Shown piece after piece: positions 27,728-39,392 of a DNA stretch of 64,000 nucleotides. Origin of the DNA: Candidatus Accumulibacter appositus (GTDB taxonomy: Bacteria; Pseudomonadota; Gammaproteobacteria; Burkholderiales; Rhodocyclaceae); assembly GCA_000585055.1 (NCBI GenBank), contig JEMX01000044.1:47914-111913 (forward strand), read 5' to 3'. The translations under genes and the position numbers were made by a program. The notes beneath the pieces were generated by a model. It saw only the letters and a list, made by a program, of their open reading frames with translations. It ran no database searches and was not told the DNA's origin. Position 1 is the stretch's first letter; each line of letters opens with the position of its first letter.

Positions 27728-28627
27728 TCAGCTTGCGCTGGCCGCTAGCAGGAAGTCGACCGCCTCTCGCCACCAGGCGTCGTCGAGGCGAGCAAACCAG
27801 TCGTTGTGTTCGGCGCCGTCGATGACCGCCAGTCGCTTCGGTTCGCCGAGGGCGGCATAGAGGGCTTGGCCGAACTGCGGCGGGACGATGCTGTCCCTGG
27901 CGGCAATGGCGACCATGACCGGGCGCCCGAACGATGCCAGGTGTGTGGCACTGTCATATTGATCGCGCAGCAGCCACTGCACCGGCAGTAGAGGGTAGTG
28001 GTGAGCGGCGACCCGTTCGAGCCGGTCCCACGGGGTGATCAGGAGCCGGTCCCACGGGGTGATCAGCAGCAGCCCGCGGATCAGCTCGCGCTGCGCGGCG
28101 CTGGCGGCCGCTGCCACGCCGGCGCCCAGCGACTCGCCGATGACCAGCAGCGGTCCGCCGTAGTGGCGCTGCGCCAGGGCAATCGTCTGTTCGGCGTCGG
28201 CGACCAGGCTCTTCTCGCCAAGTTCGCCCGCGCGCGGGCCGTAAGCAGGATACTCGGCGAGAATGACCCGCAGTCCAAGCCGCGTCAGCACGCCGGCGTA
28301 GAACTGGCGGTGGCCGGCATGGCCGGCGTTGCCGTGGAAAACGATCGCCGTGGCGCGTGCCGGGCGGTCGGGCTCGGCGAGCAGGCCGCGGAAGTCGGAC
28401 GGCGTTGGCCAGGGCGACAGGCCGCCGGAGGCGAGCTCCATTTCGGCAACACTGGCCCGCTCGGGGAAGTACAGGAGCTTGTCCTGGAACATGCTGATTC
28501 CTGCCAAGAAGATCAGATAGGCGGCAAGCGCAAGGAAAGCCATCCGCGAAGCGGCGCGGGCGCCGCCGTGGCCTTGCGCTCGGCTGGCGCGGCGCGGCTC
28601 GGCAGGCGGCAGCGACGAAACCGCCAT
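27728..28627 (-). CDS. Membrane-anchored alpha/beta hydrolase
   Basis: The 299-residue protein has one N-terminal membrane segment (about 30-47) and an alpha/beta hydrolase domain of the BEM46/YfhR type: IVFHGNAGHAGHR (oxyanion HGN), GESLGAG with the nucleophile serine, ARDSIVPP with the acid, and AEHNDWF with the histidine. The substrate is unknown. A 24-base in-frame duplication repeats LLITPWDR around residue 190, next to the catalytic core. ATG 28627 follows AGGAAG and lies eight bases after the ClpX-like stop. Confidence 0.82.
   Translation of the reverse strand: MAVSSLPPAEPRRASRAQGHGGARAASRMAFLALAAYLIFLAGISMFQDKLLYFPERASVAEMELASGGLSPWPTPSDFRGLLAEPDRPARATAIVFHGNAGHAGHRQFYAGVLTRLGLRVILAEYPAYGPRAGELGEKSLVADAEQTIALAQRHYGGPLLVIGESLGAGVAAAASAAQRELIRGLLLITPWDRLLITPWDRLERVAAHHYPLLPVQWLLRDQYDSATHLASFGRPVMVAIAARDSIVPPQFGQALYAALGEPKRLAVIDGAEHNDWFARLDDAWWREAVDFLLAASAS
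28019..28066 (-). repeat. Perfect 24-bp tandem duplication (in frame)
   Basis: On the plus strand a 24-base unit starting GAGCCGGTCCCACGG occurs at 28019-28042 and 28043-28066. It inserts eight residues in the hydrolase. Confidence 0.95.
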
Positions 28628-28634
28628 GGCGCGC

Positions 28635-29636
28635 TCACTTCCTGCCGACAAGGCGGGGGTCTTCGAACAGGGAGGCGATTTCAACCCTGGCGATTTCCGG
28701 GTGGTCGGGCACGACGTAGAGAATCGGCGTGATCAGTTCCTCGAAAATCCCGCGCAGGCTGCGTGCGCCGGTCTTGTACTCGATGGCGATTTCGGCAATC
28801 TGTTCGAAGACTTTCGGGCCGATGCGCAAGTCGACGCCTTCACCGCGAAAAATCTCGATGTACTGCCGATAGATCGAGTTCTTCGGCACGCTCATGATGC
28901 GTACCAGCATCGCCCTGCTCAACTCATGCAGGTTTGCGATGACCGGCAGACGGCCGGTGAACTCGGGAATCAGTCCGAACTCGAAGAGGTCGGTCGGTTT
29001 CACCCGCTTGTTCAGGCGATCAAGGATGTTCTGGTTGTCGTCGGCCGAGGTGGCGATGAATCCGAAGCCATGCGTCTTGGCCATGATGCCTTCGATGCCG
29101 ACAAAGGCGCCGCCACAGATGAACAGGACGTTGCTGGTGTCGAGGTACTGATTGTCCTTGAGCTTGACTGGCGAACCTTCCATGATCTTCAGCAGCGCGT
29201 GTTGCACGCTCTCGCCGGAGATTGCCCCGGACTGGGTATTGGTCGCCTTCAGCTTGTCGATTTCGTCGATGAAAATGATGCCGTGCTGGGCATTCTCGAT
29301 ATTGCCGTCGGCCCTGTCGAGCAGTCGCTGCAGGACGGCCTCGATTTCTTCATTGACGTACTTGGTCTGGGCCAGCGAAGTAGCGTCGGCGGTGACGAAG
29401 GGAACCTTCAGCATCCTCGACAGAGTATCGCAGAGCAAGGTCTTGCCGGTTCCCGAAGGTCCAACGAGCAGCACATTGCTCTTGGCGATCGAGCCCTTGT
29501 CGTTCGCGAAAGTGGCGATCTTCCGATAGTGCGAGTAAACGGCGACGGCGAGAACCTTCTTGGCGTCTTCCTGGCCGATGACGTACTGATCGAGATACTT
29601 GACAATTGCGCTGGGTGTGGTTTCTCTGGCTAGCAA
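28635..29636 (-). CDS. ClpX-like AAA+ ATPase lacking the zinc-binding domain
   Basis: The 333-residue protein matches the AAA+ module of ClpX: LDQYVIGQEDAKKVLAVAVY, Walker A GPSGTGKT (59-66), Walker B IIFIDEID (120-127), and sensor-2 GARSLRG. The N-terminal C4 zinc domain of ClpX is absent; the protein starts at the AAA+ core. The pore-1 loop, GYVG in ClpX, reads KYVN (92-95), and the ClpP-docking IGF loop seems to read HGF (189-191). It is therefore a paralogue unlikely to act as the standard ClpXP unfoldase. It precedes the hydrolase gene by eight bases, so the two may be co-expressed. Confidence 0.82.
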   Translation of the reverse strand: MLARETTPSAIVKYLDQYVIGQEDAKKVLAVAVYSHYRKIATFANDKGSIAKSNVLLVGPSGTGKTLLCDTLSRMLKVPFVTADATSLAQTKYVNEEIEAVLQRLLDRADGNIENAQHGIIFIDEIDKLKATNTQSGAISGESVQHALLKIMEGSPVKLKDNQYLDTSNVLFICGGAFVGIEGIMAKTHGFGFIATSADDNQNILDRLNKRVKPTDLFEFGLIPEFTGRLPVIANLHELSRAMLVRIMSVPKNSIYRQYIEIFRGEGVDLRIGPKVFEQIAEIAIEYKTGARSLRGIFEELITPILYVVPDHPEIARVEIASLFEDPRLVGRK

Positions 29637-29728
29637 GCTGGTGGCCCAAAAAGTCGACGGTGGGTTGCGGCAGGCGCCTATCTTATGCCGAAATTAGCGC
29701 TGCTGTCCGGCATGAGCTGCAGCGGTTC

Positions 29729-30931
29729 TCAGCCGCTGCGGCGGGGCCGGATCAGCGTCATGTAGGACAGTGGCGCGAGCGCCGTGCAGATCGCCACCCC
29801 CACCGCCAGCGCTCCGCCACCTCCCGACAGCGCGTGTCCGACAGCGATGCCGACGGTTGCGGCGAGGGTCATTTGCACGAAGCCCATCAGCGCCGCAGCC
29901 GATCCGGCCATCGCCGGATACGGCGCCAGTGCCTTGGCGATGGCGTTCGGCATGACCAGGCCGGTGGCTACGGTACAGAAGAACATCGGTCCGAGAATGG
30001 CGGCAATGCTGCTTTCGCCCGAGAACTCGAGCACCGCCATGCACAGGCCGGCGACAGCGCCGAGCCAGGCGCCGAAGGCGAGCAGGGTGTCGCCACCGAA
30101 ACGTCTGACCAGTCTTCCTGAGGCCAGCGAACCGAGCAGGTAGCCGGCGACGACCAGGCCGAAGCTCATGCCGAATACTTCCGGCGAAAGCCCATGCCTT
30201 TCGCTGAGCACGAAGGACGATGCGGAGATGAAGGCAAAGAGTGCGCTGTAGGAAAACGAAAAAGTGAGGACGTAGCCGAGGTAGCTGCGGTTGGCGAGCA
30301 GCAGGTGGAAGTTGGCGAGGATCTGGCGTGGTTGCGTTGCGCCTGGGTGTCGGTGGACGTTGCTTTCACCGAGCAGGCGAGCGACGGCGATGATCTGGAC
30401 AAGGCAAACAAGCAGCAGGATGACGAAATTCGATTGCCAGCCGAAGAGGACGGTGAGAAAACCGCCCAGCGTGGGTCCGAACAGGGGTGCAATGGCCATC
30501 GCACCCCCCATGTAGGCGATGATGCGCGCCGACTCGGTGGCTCCCCAGACGTCGCGGACGACCGCGCGGCCGAGAACCGGGCCGGCGCAGGCGCCGATGG
30601 CCTGCACGAAGCGCGCAGCGATCAGCATCTCGATGCTCTGTGCCAGGACGCAGGCGATCGTCGCCAGGCAGTAGATAGCCAGTCCGCCGAGCATCAAGGG
30701 TCGACGACCGAAGCGATCGGAAAGCGGGCCGTAGAAGAGCTGGCCAAGGGCGAAACCGGCCAGGAATACCGACAGCGTCAGTTGTACGCCGGCTGCATCG
30801 CTGCCGAATACTCGTGCCAGGGTGGGCAGGGCTGGCAGGTAGAGGTCAGTGGACAAGGGGCCGAGGGCGACCAGCGTGGTCAGCAGCACCGCCAGGCCGA
30901 ACGAGGGCGGTGGCGCGGTCACCGTCACCAC
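29729..30931 (-). CDS. Bcr/CflA-family MFS drug efflux transporter
   Basis: The 400-residue inner-membrane protein has twelve predicted hydrophobic helices and the DHA1-family motifs of the Bcr/CflA group: LYLPALPTLARVF near the N-terminus, LSDRFGRRPLMLGGL as motif A, and the RFVQAIGACAG loop. Members export bicyclomycin, chloramphenicol or related compounds, but substrate cannot be assigned. It follows the DUF455 gene by 19 bases on the same strand and could be in one transcript with it. Confidence 0.88.
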   Translation of the reverse strand: MVTVTAPPPSFGLAVLLTTLVALGPLSTDLYLPALPTLARVFGSDAAGVQLTLSVFLAGFALGQLFYGPLSDRFGRRPLMLGGLAIYCLATIACVLAQSIEMLIAARFVQAIGACAGPVLGRAVVRDVWGATESARIIAYMGGAMAIAPLFGPTLGGFLTVLFGWQSNFVILLLVCLVQIIAVARLLGESNVHRHPGATQPRQILANFHLLLANRSYLGYVLTFSFSYSALFAFISASSFVLSERHGLSPEVFGMSFGLVVAGYLLGSLASGRLVRRFGGDTLLAFGAWLGAVAGLCMAVLEFSGESSIAAILGPMFFCTVATGLVMPNAIAKALAPYPAMAGSAAALMGFVQMTLAATVGIAVGHALSGGGGALAVGVAICTALAPLSYMTLIRPRRSG

Positions 30932-30950
30932 CTCTTGCCCTGCGACCGCT

Positions 30951-31757
30951 TCATGGCGTCTGCAGGGCGGCCAGTTCCTGCTCGTCGAAGCCCGCCGCGC
31001 GGCGCGCTACAAGGTTGAAGGGGCCGCGCAGACGAGGCGCTCGATAGCGCTGCGCGAGCTCGGCGTAGCTGCTTACCGGATCCTGCCCGCGTTGGGCGCA
31101 GAGCCGGCGGTACCAGCGGTTGCCGATGGCGACGTGGCCAATCTCGTCGGCGAGGATGGTCGCCAGGATTGCCGCGCCACGCTGGTCACCGACAGCTTGC
31201 AGCTTGTCACGAATCGGTGGCGCCGCGTCCAGGCCGCGCGCCTCGAGCGTTCGTGGAACGAGCGCCAGGCGTGCCAGGAGGTCCCCTCGGGTTCGCTCGG
31301 CCATTTCCCAGAGGCCGTCGTGGGCGGCAAAGTCACCGTAGGCGTAGCCCATCGTTCCGAGATGTTCGCGCAGCAAGGCGAAGTGGCGCGCTTCGTCGCC
31401 GGCGACGCCGATCCAGTCGCGATAGAAGTCGGCCGGCATGGTGTCGAAGCGCCAGACGATGTCCAACGCCAGGTTCACTGCGTTGAGCTCGATGTGAGCC
31501 AGCGAATGGATCAGTGCAGCGCGCCCTTCGACGCTGGTCACCGGTCGCCTGGCGAGTTGTGCCGGTGCTACCAACGCTGGCCGGTCGGTGCGGCCGGGAA
31601 GCTTTTCTTTCGCCAGGCGGCGGCTATCGGGCGTGGCTACGATCTGGGTGTCGCTGGTCAGGGCGGCTGCTGCGGCCAGCGAGATGCTTTCGACCGCGCT
31701 GCACTTCTCGTCGGCACCTTGCAACAGCAAGGCATCGAGAGCGAGCTGCCGCAACAT
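30951..31757 (-). CDS. DUF455 ferritin-like protein
   Basis: The 268-residue protein belongs to the DUF455 family, a ferritin-like four-helix fold with di-iron motifs: SLAHIELNAVNLALD with E and H, GVAGDEARHFALL, and DEIGHVAIGNRWYR, which follow the E-x-x-H pattern. Its activity is unknown; related folds include MiaE. ATG 31757 overlaps the DUF1285 stop (TGATG), so the genes are coupled. A long upstream frame is an artefact of the overlapping gene. Confidence 0.85.
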   Translation of the reverse strand: MLRQLALDALLLQGADEKCSAVESISLAAAAALTSDTQIVATPDSRRLAKEKLPGRTDRPALVAPAQLARRPVTSVEGRAALIHSLAHIELNAVNLALDIVWRFDTMPADFYRDWIGVAGDEARHFALLREHLGTMGYAYGDFAAHDGLWEMAERTRGDLLARLALVPRTLEARGLDAAPPIRDKLQAVGDQRGAAILATILADEIGHVAIGNRWYRRLCAQRGQDPVSSYAELAQRYRAPRLRGPFNLVARRAAGFDEQELAALQTP

Positions 31758-32347
31758 CACGGCGGATCTCCCGGCGGTGATTCCTGCGGCGAGGCAATGA
31801 AGCCGTAGCCTTGCGCGATCTCCGAGCGGAGCAGCGCGCGCACCGGCAGGTGCTGCTCGTGCCAAACGAGCGTCAGCGCGCTGGCGCCGGCCCGGGCTTG
31901 CTCGATGGCCGCCAGCAGGGCGTCGTCGTCGGCGACTTCGCCGTTCGCCAGGTGCAGGCAGGGCAGCAGGGCGGGCAGGTCGCGGTCGCAGAGGAGCGCG
32001 ATCCCGACGGGGATCTCGAGCAGCAGGTTGCCTTCTTCGTCGATGGCCGCGCCGCGCAGTTCGCCGACTGTTTCGCCGACCTGCGTTTCGAGGCAATCCG
32101 GCGCCGTCAGCTGCAGGATCCACGGCGTGTAGTCGAGATCGACGAAAACCCGTTGCGGGCCGTTCTGGACGAAGTAATTGCCGTACTCGTCGTGCGCGTA
32201 CTGCCGATTGAGGAAATCCTTGAGGCCTTGATGACTGACCGTTTCGCCGCGCATGCGCCAGCGACCGCGCTGGTCGAGCGACAGCCAACCATAGCAGTTC
32301 GGCACGTTCGGCCAGCGCAACATACCGCTGAAGTCAGGCGTCGGCAT
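31757..32347 (-). CDS. DUF1285 family protein
   Basis: The 196-residue cytoplasmic protein matches DUF1285: CYGWLSLDQRGRWRMRGETV, the conserved EYGNYFVQNGPQRVFVDLDY with the second part of the beta-sandwich, and TPWILQL. Function is unknown in this family. Its stop overlaps the DUF455 start by one base, and the two genes and the MFS gene after them could be one operon. It is followed upstream by the glutathione peroxidase gene. Confidence 0.85.
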   Translation of the reverse strand: MPTPDFSGMLRWPNVPNCYGWLSLDQRGRWRMRGETVSHQGLKDFLNRQYAHDEYGNYFVQNGPQRVFVDLDYTPWILQLTAPDCLETQVGETVGELRGAAIDEEGNLLLEIPVGIALLCDRDLPALLPCLHLANGEVADDDALLAAIEQARAGASALTLVWHEQHLPVRALLRSEIAQGYGFIASPQESPPGDPP

Positions 32348-32425
32348 GGGTGCTCTGGCCTGCGCGTGTCAAGAAGGCCTGTCGGACCAGGCCCCGGATC
32401 GTCACCGAGGTGACTCGCGTTGGCT

Positions 32426-32908
32426 TCACAGGAGGGATTCGATGTCCTTGGCGATGCTCTCCGGCGCGGTCGCCGAGGCGTAGCGCTCAATCACCTCGCC
32501 CTGGCGGTTGACCAGGAACTTGGTGAAGTTCCACTTGATGGCCTCGCTGCCGAGCAGGCCGGGAGCGGCCTTCTTAAGATACTGGTAGAGCGGGTGGGCG
32601 TGCTCGCCGTTGACGTCGATCTTGGCAAACATCGGGAAGGCGACGCCGTAGTTCTTCTGGCAGAAGCTGGCGATCTCTTCGGCTTCGCCGGGTTCCTGCG
32701 CACCGAACTGGTTGCACGGAAAGCCGAGGACCTCGAAGCCGCGTGGGCCATAGCGCATATGGAGGTCTTCGAGGCCTTGGTACTGAGGCGTGAAACCGCA
32801 GTTGCTGGCAGTGTTGACGATCAGCAGAACCTTGCCGGCGTAGTCGGCAAGCGACTGGACGCCGCCAGCGAGGCGCTCGGCAGACAATTCGTAGATTGGT
32901 GCGCTCAT
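32426..32908 (-). CDS. Glutathione peroxidase family protein
   Basis: The 160-residue protein has the family motifs around the catalytic cysteine, VNTASNCGFTPQY (Cys near residue 37), LGFPCNQFGAQEPG, and WNFTKFLV with Gln and Trp of the catalytic tetrad. It is the cysteine, not selenocysteine, form and probably uses thioredoxin or glutathione to reduce peroxides. ATG 32908 follows GGAGATGG. The gap from here to the end of gcvP holds no other gene. Confidence 0.92.
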   Translation of the reverse strand: MSAPIYELSAERLAGGVQSLADYAGKVLLIVNTASNCGFTPQYQGLEDLHMRYGPRGFEVLGFPCNQFGAQEPGEAEEIASFCQKNYGVAFPMFAKIDVNGEHAHPLYQYLKKAAPGLLGSEAIKWNFTKFLVNRQGEVIERYASATAPESIAKDIESLL

Positions 32909-33080
32909 GGTCCATCTCCTCGGGAAGGGTTGAGAGGAGGGGGAAGTGTACCCAGAATTCGACGCGAGTGCGTAGTCGCAGCGCTGGCGGATACGGATAA
33001 GACGATGCCCTTGTTCTGCGGCACGGCAACTTGAGCCATTGACCGGCGAGGCGAATGCCGCCGGGGTCTGCGGCTGGCCG

Positions 33081-33112
33081 GCGTGCTTGCCCGTTAGGAA
33101 GCGCAAGCACGC
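33081..33112 (-). terminator. Hairpin downstream of gcvP
   Basis: GCGTGCTTGC and GCAAGCACGC form a perfect ten-base-pair stem with a twelve-base loop in the gap after gcvP. No T-run is present, so a rho-independent stop is not certain. Confidence 0.45.
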
Positions 33113-33158
33113 CTCGCGAAGGCTGCCTTGAAGGCCCGTGGCGTCTGCTTTGGGCAGC

Positions 33159-36110
<2,952 letters not shown>

Positions 36111-36147
36111 GGCGTTTTCCGGTGGCAATGGTGGCGATGCGACTTGC

Positions 36148-36531
36148 CTAAGCGGCGTCTACGATCTGCTGGTAGGCGCTGGCGTCGAGCAGTGCGTCCA
36201 GGTCGGCAGCAGCGGCCGGCTTCATCTTGAACAGCCAGGCCGCGTAGGCGTCCTGATTGACCACTTCCGGGCTCTCGACGGCGGTTGGATTGATTTCGAC
36301 GATGCTGCCGGTCACCGGTGCATAAACGTCGGACGCCGCTTTCACCGATTCGACGACGGCCACCTCCTGCTCGGCAGAAAACTCGATGCCGACATCCGGA
36401 AGTTCGACGAAAACGAGGTCGCCAAGTAGTTCCTGAGCGTGGTCGGTAATCCCGACGGTGATCGTCCCGTCGGCTTCGGTGCGGACCCATTCGTGATTCC
36501 TGGTGTACTTGAGATCGCTGGGGATGTTCAT
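36148..36531 (-). CDS. gcvH: Glycine cleavage system H protein
   Basis: GcvH carries the lipoyl group that shuttles aminomethyl between P, T and L proteins. The 127-residue protein has the normal N-terminus (YTRNHEWVR), the lipoylation loop [15 protein letters not shown] with Lys64, and ends with the [10 protein letters not shown] helix. ATG 36531 is chosen because AGGA lies six bases upstream; an ATG two codons earlier is too close to that site. Confidence 0.95.
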   Translation of the reverse strand: MNIPSDLKYTRNHEWVRTEADGTITVGITDHAQELLGDLVFVELPDVGIEFSAEQEVAVVESVKAASDVYAPVTGSIVEINPTAVESPEVVNQDAYAAWLFKMKPAAAADLDALLDASAYQQIVDAA

Positions 36532-36579
36532 GTTCATTCCTGAGAAGTTAGATGGAAGTTCACGACAGACAATCGGCAA

Positions 36580-37668
36580 CTAAACGAGAACGTTTCCGTT
36601 GCGCACAAAGCAAGGCTTGACCACCCGCGCAGCGAGCAGCTTGTCGCGAATCGCCACCTCTACGGTGTCATTGATCGCGACGGCGAGGGGCAGCCGGGCA
36701 AGGGCGATTGATTGCTGCATCGTCGGCGAGAAGCTGCCGCTGGTAATCTCACCGGCGCCCTGGCTGCTTACGACCTTCTGGTGCGCGCGCAGTACGCCGC
36801 GATCCTTGAGTACCAGGCCGAGAAAGTGCTGCTGCTGCCCTCTGGCGACGAGCGCCGCCTTGCCGACGAAGTCACGCGCGGCGATGAGATCGACGGTCCA
36901 CGCCAGGCCGGCATCCAAGGGCGAAATACTCTCGTCCATGTCCTGGCCGTAGAGATTCATTCCCGCTTCGAGGCGCAGCGTGTCACGTGCACCGAGACCA
37001 CAGGGCTGGACGCCAGCGCCAGCGAGCGCTGTCCACAACTTGCTCGCCTGCTCAGCGGGCAAGGTGATTTCGTAACCGTCTTCACCGGTATAGCCGGTGC
37101 GAGCAATAAAGAAATCCCCGCTGCGCGCGGCAAAAAACGGCTGCAAGGATTCGCACGCAGAGCGGCAGCCGGGCAATACCTGCCAGACTTTCTGGCGCGC
37201 CTCCGGGCCCTGCACGGCGATCATCGCCAGTGCGTCAGCACCCTCGCGGCGTGGCGTGATCGTCGCCGCAAGTTGCCAGTCGGCGAGGCGCTCGGCCATC
37301 CACCGCAGATCCTTGATCGCGGTGCTGGCGTTGACTACCACCCGATAGCTGTTTTCTTCGAGGTAATAGACAATCAGGTCGTCGATCACGCCACCGGCTT
37401 CGTTGAGCATGGCGCTGTACAGCGCCTTGCCGGCGACCTGCAGCTTGTCGATGTTGTTGGCGAGCAGGCGGCGCAGGAAAGCAGCGCTATCGGCTCCGTC
37501 GACATCGACGGCGCACATGTGCGAAACGTCGAACATGCCGGCGCCGCGGCGCACAGCATGGTGCTCCTCGATCTGCGAGCCGTAGTGAAGAGGCATCTCC
37601 CAGCCACCGAAATCGACCATTCTGGCGCCGCTCCGGCGATGGTCTTTGTTGAGGACAGTTTTCTGCAT
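36580..37668 (-). CDS. gcvT: Aminomethyltransferase, glycine cleavage T protein
   Basis: GcvT transfers the methylene carbon from H-protein-bound aminomethyl to tetrahydrofolate, releasing ammonia. The 362-residue protein begins [32 protein letters not shown] in the family style and contains [19 protein letters not shown] and [18 protein letters not shown]. The frame allows a TTG ten codons earlier, but the ATG has AAGGG upstream. It is the first gene of the operon and follows the glycine riboswitch and its terminator. Confidence 0.95.
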   Translation of the reverse strand: MQKTVLNKDHRRSGARMVDFGGWEMPLHYGSQIEEHHAVRRGAGMFDVSHMCAVDVDGADSAAFLRRLLANNIDKLQVAGKALYSAMLNEAGGVIDDLIVYYLEENSYRVVVNASTAIKDLRWMAERLADWQLAATITPRREGADALAMIAVQGPEARQKVWQVLPGCRSACESLQPFFAARSGDFFIARTGYTGEDGYEITLPAEQASKLWTALAGAGVQPCGLGARDTLRLEAGMNLYGQDMDESISPLDAGLAWTVDLIAARDFVGKAALVARGQQQHFLGLVLKDRGVLRAHQKVVSSQGAGEITSGSFSPTMQQSIALARLPLAVAINDTVEVAIRDKLLAARVVKPCFVRNGNVLV

Positions 37669-37713
37669 CGTATCAGACCCTTGTGATGGCTTATTCAAGC
37701 GGATTCCAGAAAC

Positions 37714-37746
37714 AAAAAAGGGGCGAACTCAGATCGAGTTCACCCC
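37714..37746 (-). terminator. Riboswitch-controlled intrinsic terminator before gcvT
   Basis: On the minus strand GGGGTGAACTC-GATCT-GAGTTCGCCCC forms an 11-base-pair stem with one G-T style mismatch, followed directly by TTTTTTG. It lies between the riboswitch and gcvT, where it would stop transcription unless glycine binding prevents it. Confidence 0.85.
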
Positions 37747-37747
37747 C

Positions 37748-37927
37748 CTGTCCATGTACCTGAGAGATTCTGCAGCCGAAAAGTGAATCGCAGCCACACG
37801 CCCCATCGGTGGGCGCTGCACCTATACGCGCGCGCCGCTCTCCAGAGTTCAATGCACGAACGGTCCTTTTGCCTGAGCGTTTCCGGGTGGATTGCGCCTT
37901 CGGCGGCGGCTGTACCGCCCTCTCCCA
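37748..37927 (-). ncRNA. Tandem glycine riboswitch
   Basis: The minus-strand leader contains two glycine-aptamer units. The first runs GGGAGAGGGCGG, CCGCCGAAGGCGCAA and ACGCTCAGGCAAAAGGACCG; the second runs CTCTGGAGAG, CACCGATGGGG, and AATCTCTCAGGTACATGGACAG. These are the conserved GGAGAG, GCCGA and CAGGCAAAAGGAC elements of the family. Glycine binding is known to switch on gcv operons of this type, here by preventing the terminator at 37714-37746 from forming. Confidence 0.93.
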
Positions 37928-38215
37928 TTCGCGCCGCAACTATAGCGCGCCGGCAGCAGTGCTCGCAAGTGCGTGCGGCTTTGCGGTTGCCTGTCGCGTG
38001 AGCGTCCGTCTTCGTTCGGGCGCGTGGTCGTGGCCGGCAAGGTGGTGCTGGTCTGGGATCGGTCTTGCTGGCCCCAGCAGCCGTCTCCGGCCGCTATACT
38101 TCGCTCGTCAGAAGCGCCGTGATCAATTTCACGGTGTCGGGTTTTTTTACACATCCCGTTGGGGGTGCTTGATGGAATGTCGACAAGCTGTTGTTTTTTA
38201 TCGATATTATGTTAA

Positions 38216-38231
38216 AGGCACGGTTTTTGCT
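38216..38231 (+). promoter_or_regulatory. Sigma-54 promoter upstream of the PEP-CTERM gene
   Basis: AGGCACGGTTTTTGCT matches TGGCACG-N4-TTGCW with exactly ten bases between the invariant GG (38217-38218) and GC (38229-38230). It lies 143 bases before the PEP-CTERM ATG. Many PEP-CTERM genes are known to depend on sigma-54 with the PrsK/PrsR pair. No sigma-54 activator gene is in the window. Confidence 0.75.
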
Positions 38232-38374
38232 CTGTGATGTGAGAGTCAGGTTTTGCCGAGGGTAGCCAAAGCGAGGCTGCGCGGCGACCCAGGAACCAAG
38301 ACTTGTAAAGCCCAATTAATCCTCATCCACCGGTTTCCGACAAGGGCTGGTACTCGATGTCAAAGGAGTTTCCT

Positions 38375-39220
38375 ATGAACGTATTTTGCAACAAGACAAA
38401 GATCGCCCTGGCAGTCGCGGCTCTGGCGGTTTCGGCCGGCGCGCAAGCGGCGCCGGTCGGCATGGTAGTGAGCAGTATCGCCCCTCTTTTTACTGTTTAT
38501 AACGCTGACGGAACAGGAATGGGGGTGCTGACGGTCGGGCCATCCACCGTTGCGAATGCCCAAGCCGCGCTTAACGATGGTAACGGCGACGCGTCAAAGC
38601 CAGGCGGTAACGTGGAACTTGGCAAGTTTGGCTCGAATCCGGCGACACAGATGCTCGGAACGGTAGGCGGCAAGCAGATCAGTCTGCGCGGCCTTACGGC
38701 GAGTGATTGGGGCACAAGGCTCACCCCGAGCGAATTGACCAGTCAGTACCTTCAGGGTGCGGCAGTGGCGGCTCTCGGTGCTCCGTTGAACAACGTTCAA
38801 CTGAATAGTGCACTTGACGCTTTCTTTACGCCCATCCCGAGCCTTGGAGGCTTGACGCCCTGGCAGCGCTTGAGTGATCCAAATATTTCTTACGTCTACA
38901 TCGACGGTCATACCGTGAACGTTGGTTTGGAGGGTTTTCTTGATAGCAAGCTCATCCTTGAGAATGCTTTCGGTATCATGCTACCTCCAAAGCCGCCAGG
39001 AGAGTACTATCAGGCAAGCGAGGTGGTTGAGGTCTGCCTTGGGGTGGCTGCCAACTGTAAGTACCTCTACGGGTTTGTTGCTACCGATTCCTTGGTTGTC
39101 GGCCCCGATCGAGTGTCCTTCACAGGTAATTTCAACACCCAGATCCCGGAACCTGAGTCCTTGGCGCTTTTGGGCATCGGTCTGCTCGGCCTGTACCTTG
39201 GTCGTCGTCGGCGTTCCTGA
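38375..39220 (+). CDS. PEP-CTERM protein of unknown function
   Basis: The 281-residue exported protein has a signal peptide (residues 1-25, ending GAQAA) and the PEP-CTERM sorting signal at the C-terminus: IPEPESLALLGIGLLGLYLG then RRRRS. The middle region has no domain I recognise; it includes two cysteines near residue 221 (VCLGVAANC) that could form a disulfide. ATG 38375 follows AAAGGAG at 38360-38366. It is preceded by a sigma-54 promoter and followed by EPS genes, the usual genomic setting of PEP-CTERM proteins. Confidence 0.88.
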   Translation: MNVFCNKTKIALAVAALAVSAGAQAAPVGMVVSSIAPLFTVYNADGTGMGVLTVGPSTVANAQAALNDGNGDASKPGGNVELGKFGSNPATQMLGTVGGKQISLRGLTASDWGTRLTPSELTSQYLQGAAVAALGAPLNNVQLNSALDAFFTPIPSLGGLTPWQRLSDPNISYVYIDGHTVNVGLEGFLDSKLILENAFGIMLPPKPPGEYYQASEVVEVCLGVAANCKYLYGFVATDSLVVGPDRVSFTGNFNTQIPEPESLALLGIGLLGLYLGRRRRS

Positions 39221-39270
39221 AAACGGCTGAGGAGTTCCAGGGCGCGTAAGCGCGCTCTCGGGATGCCTGA

Positions 39271-39296
39271 GACAAGAGCCCGGAAGGGCTCTTGTC
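39271..39296 (+). terminator. Strong hairpin after the PEP-CTERM gene
   Basis: GACAAGAGCCC and GGGCTCTTGTC form a perfect eleven-base-pair stem closed by GGAA, a GNRA tetraloop. It follows the PEP-CTERM stop by 50 bases. No U-tract follows; it may terminate or stabilise the transcript. Confidence 0.55.
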
Positions 39297-39392
39297 GTGT
39301 GCAAGGCGCTGTGCTTGTGGATGCCGGCGCGCGGGTGGTGGCATGAACTGAAGACAGGGTCTGGTTCCTGACGGAGAATTGCGGAGGTGGCC

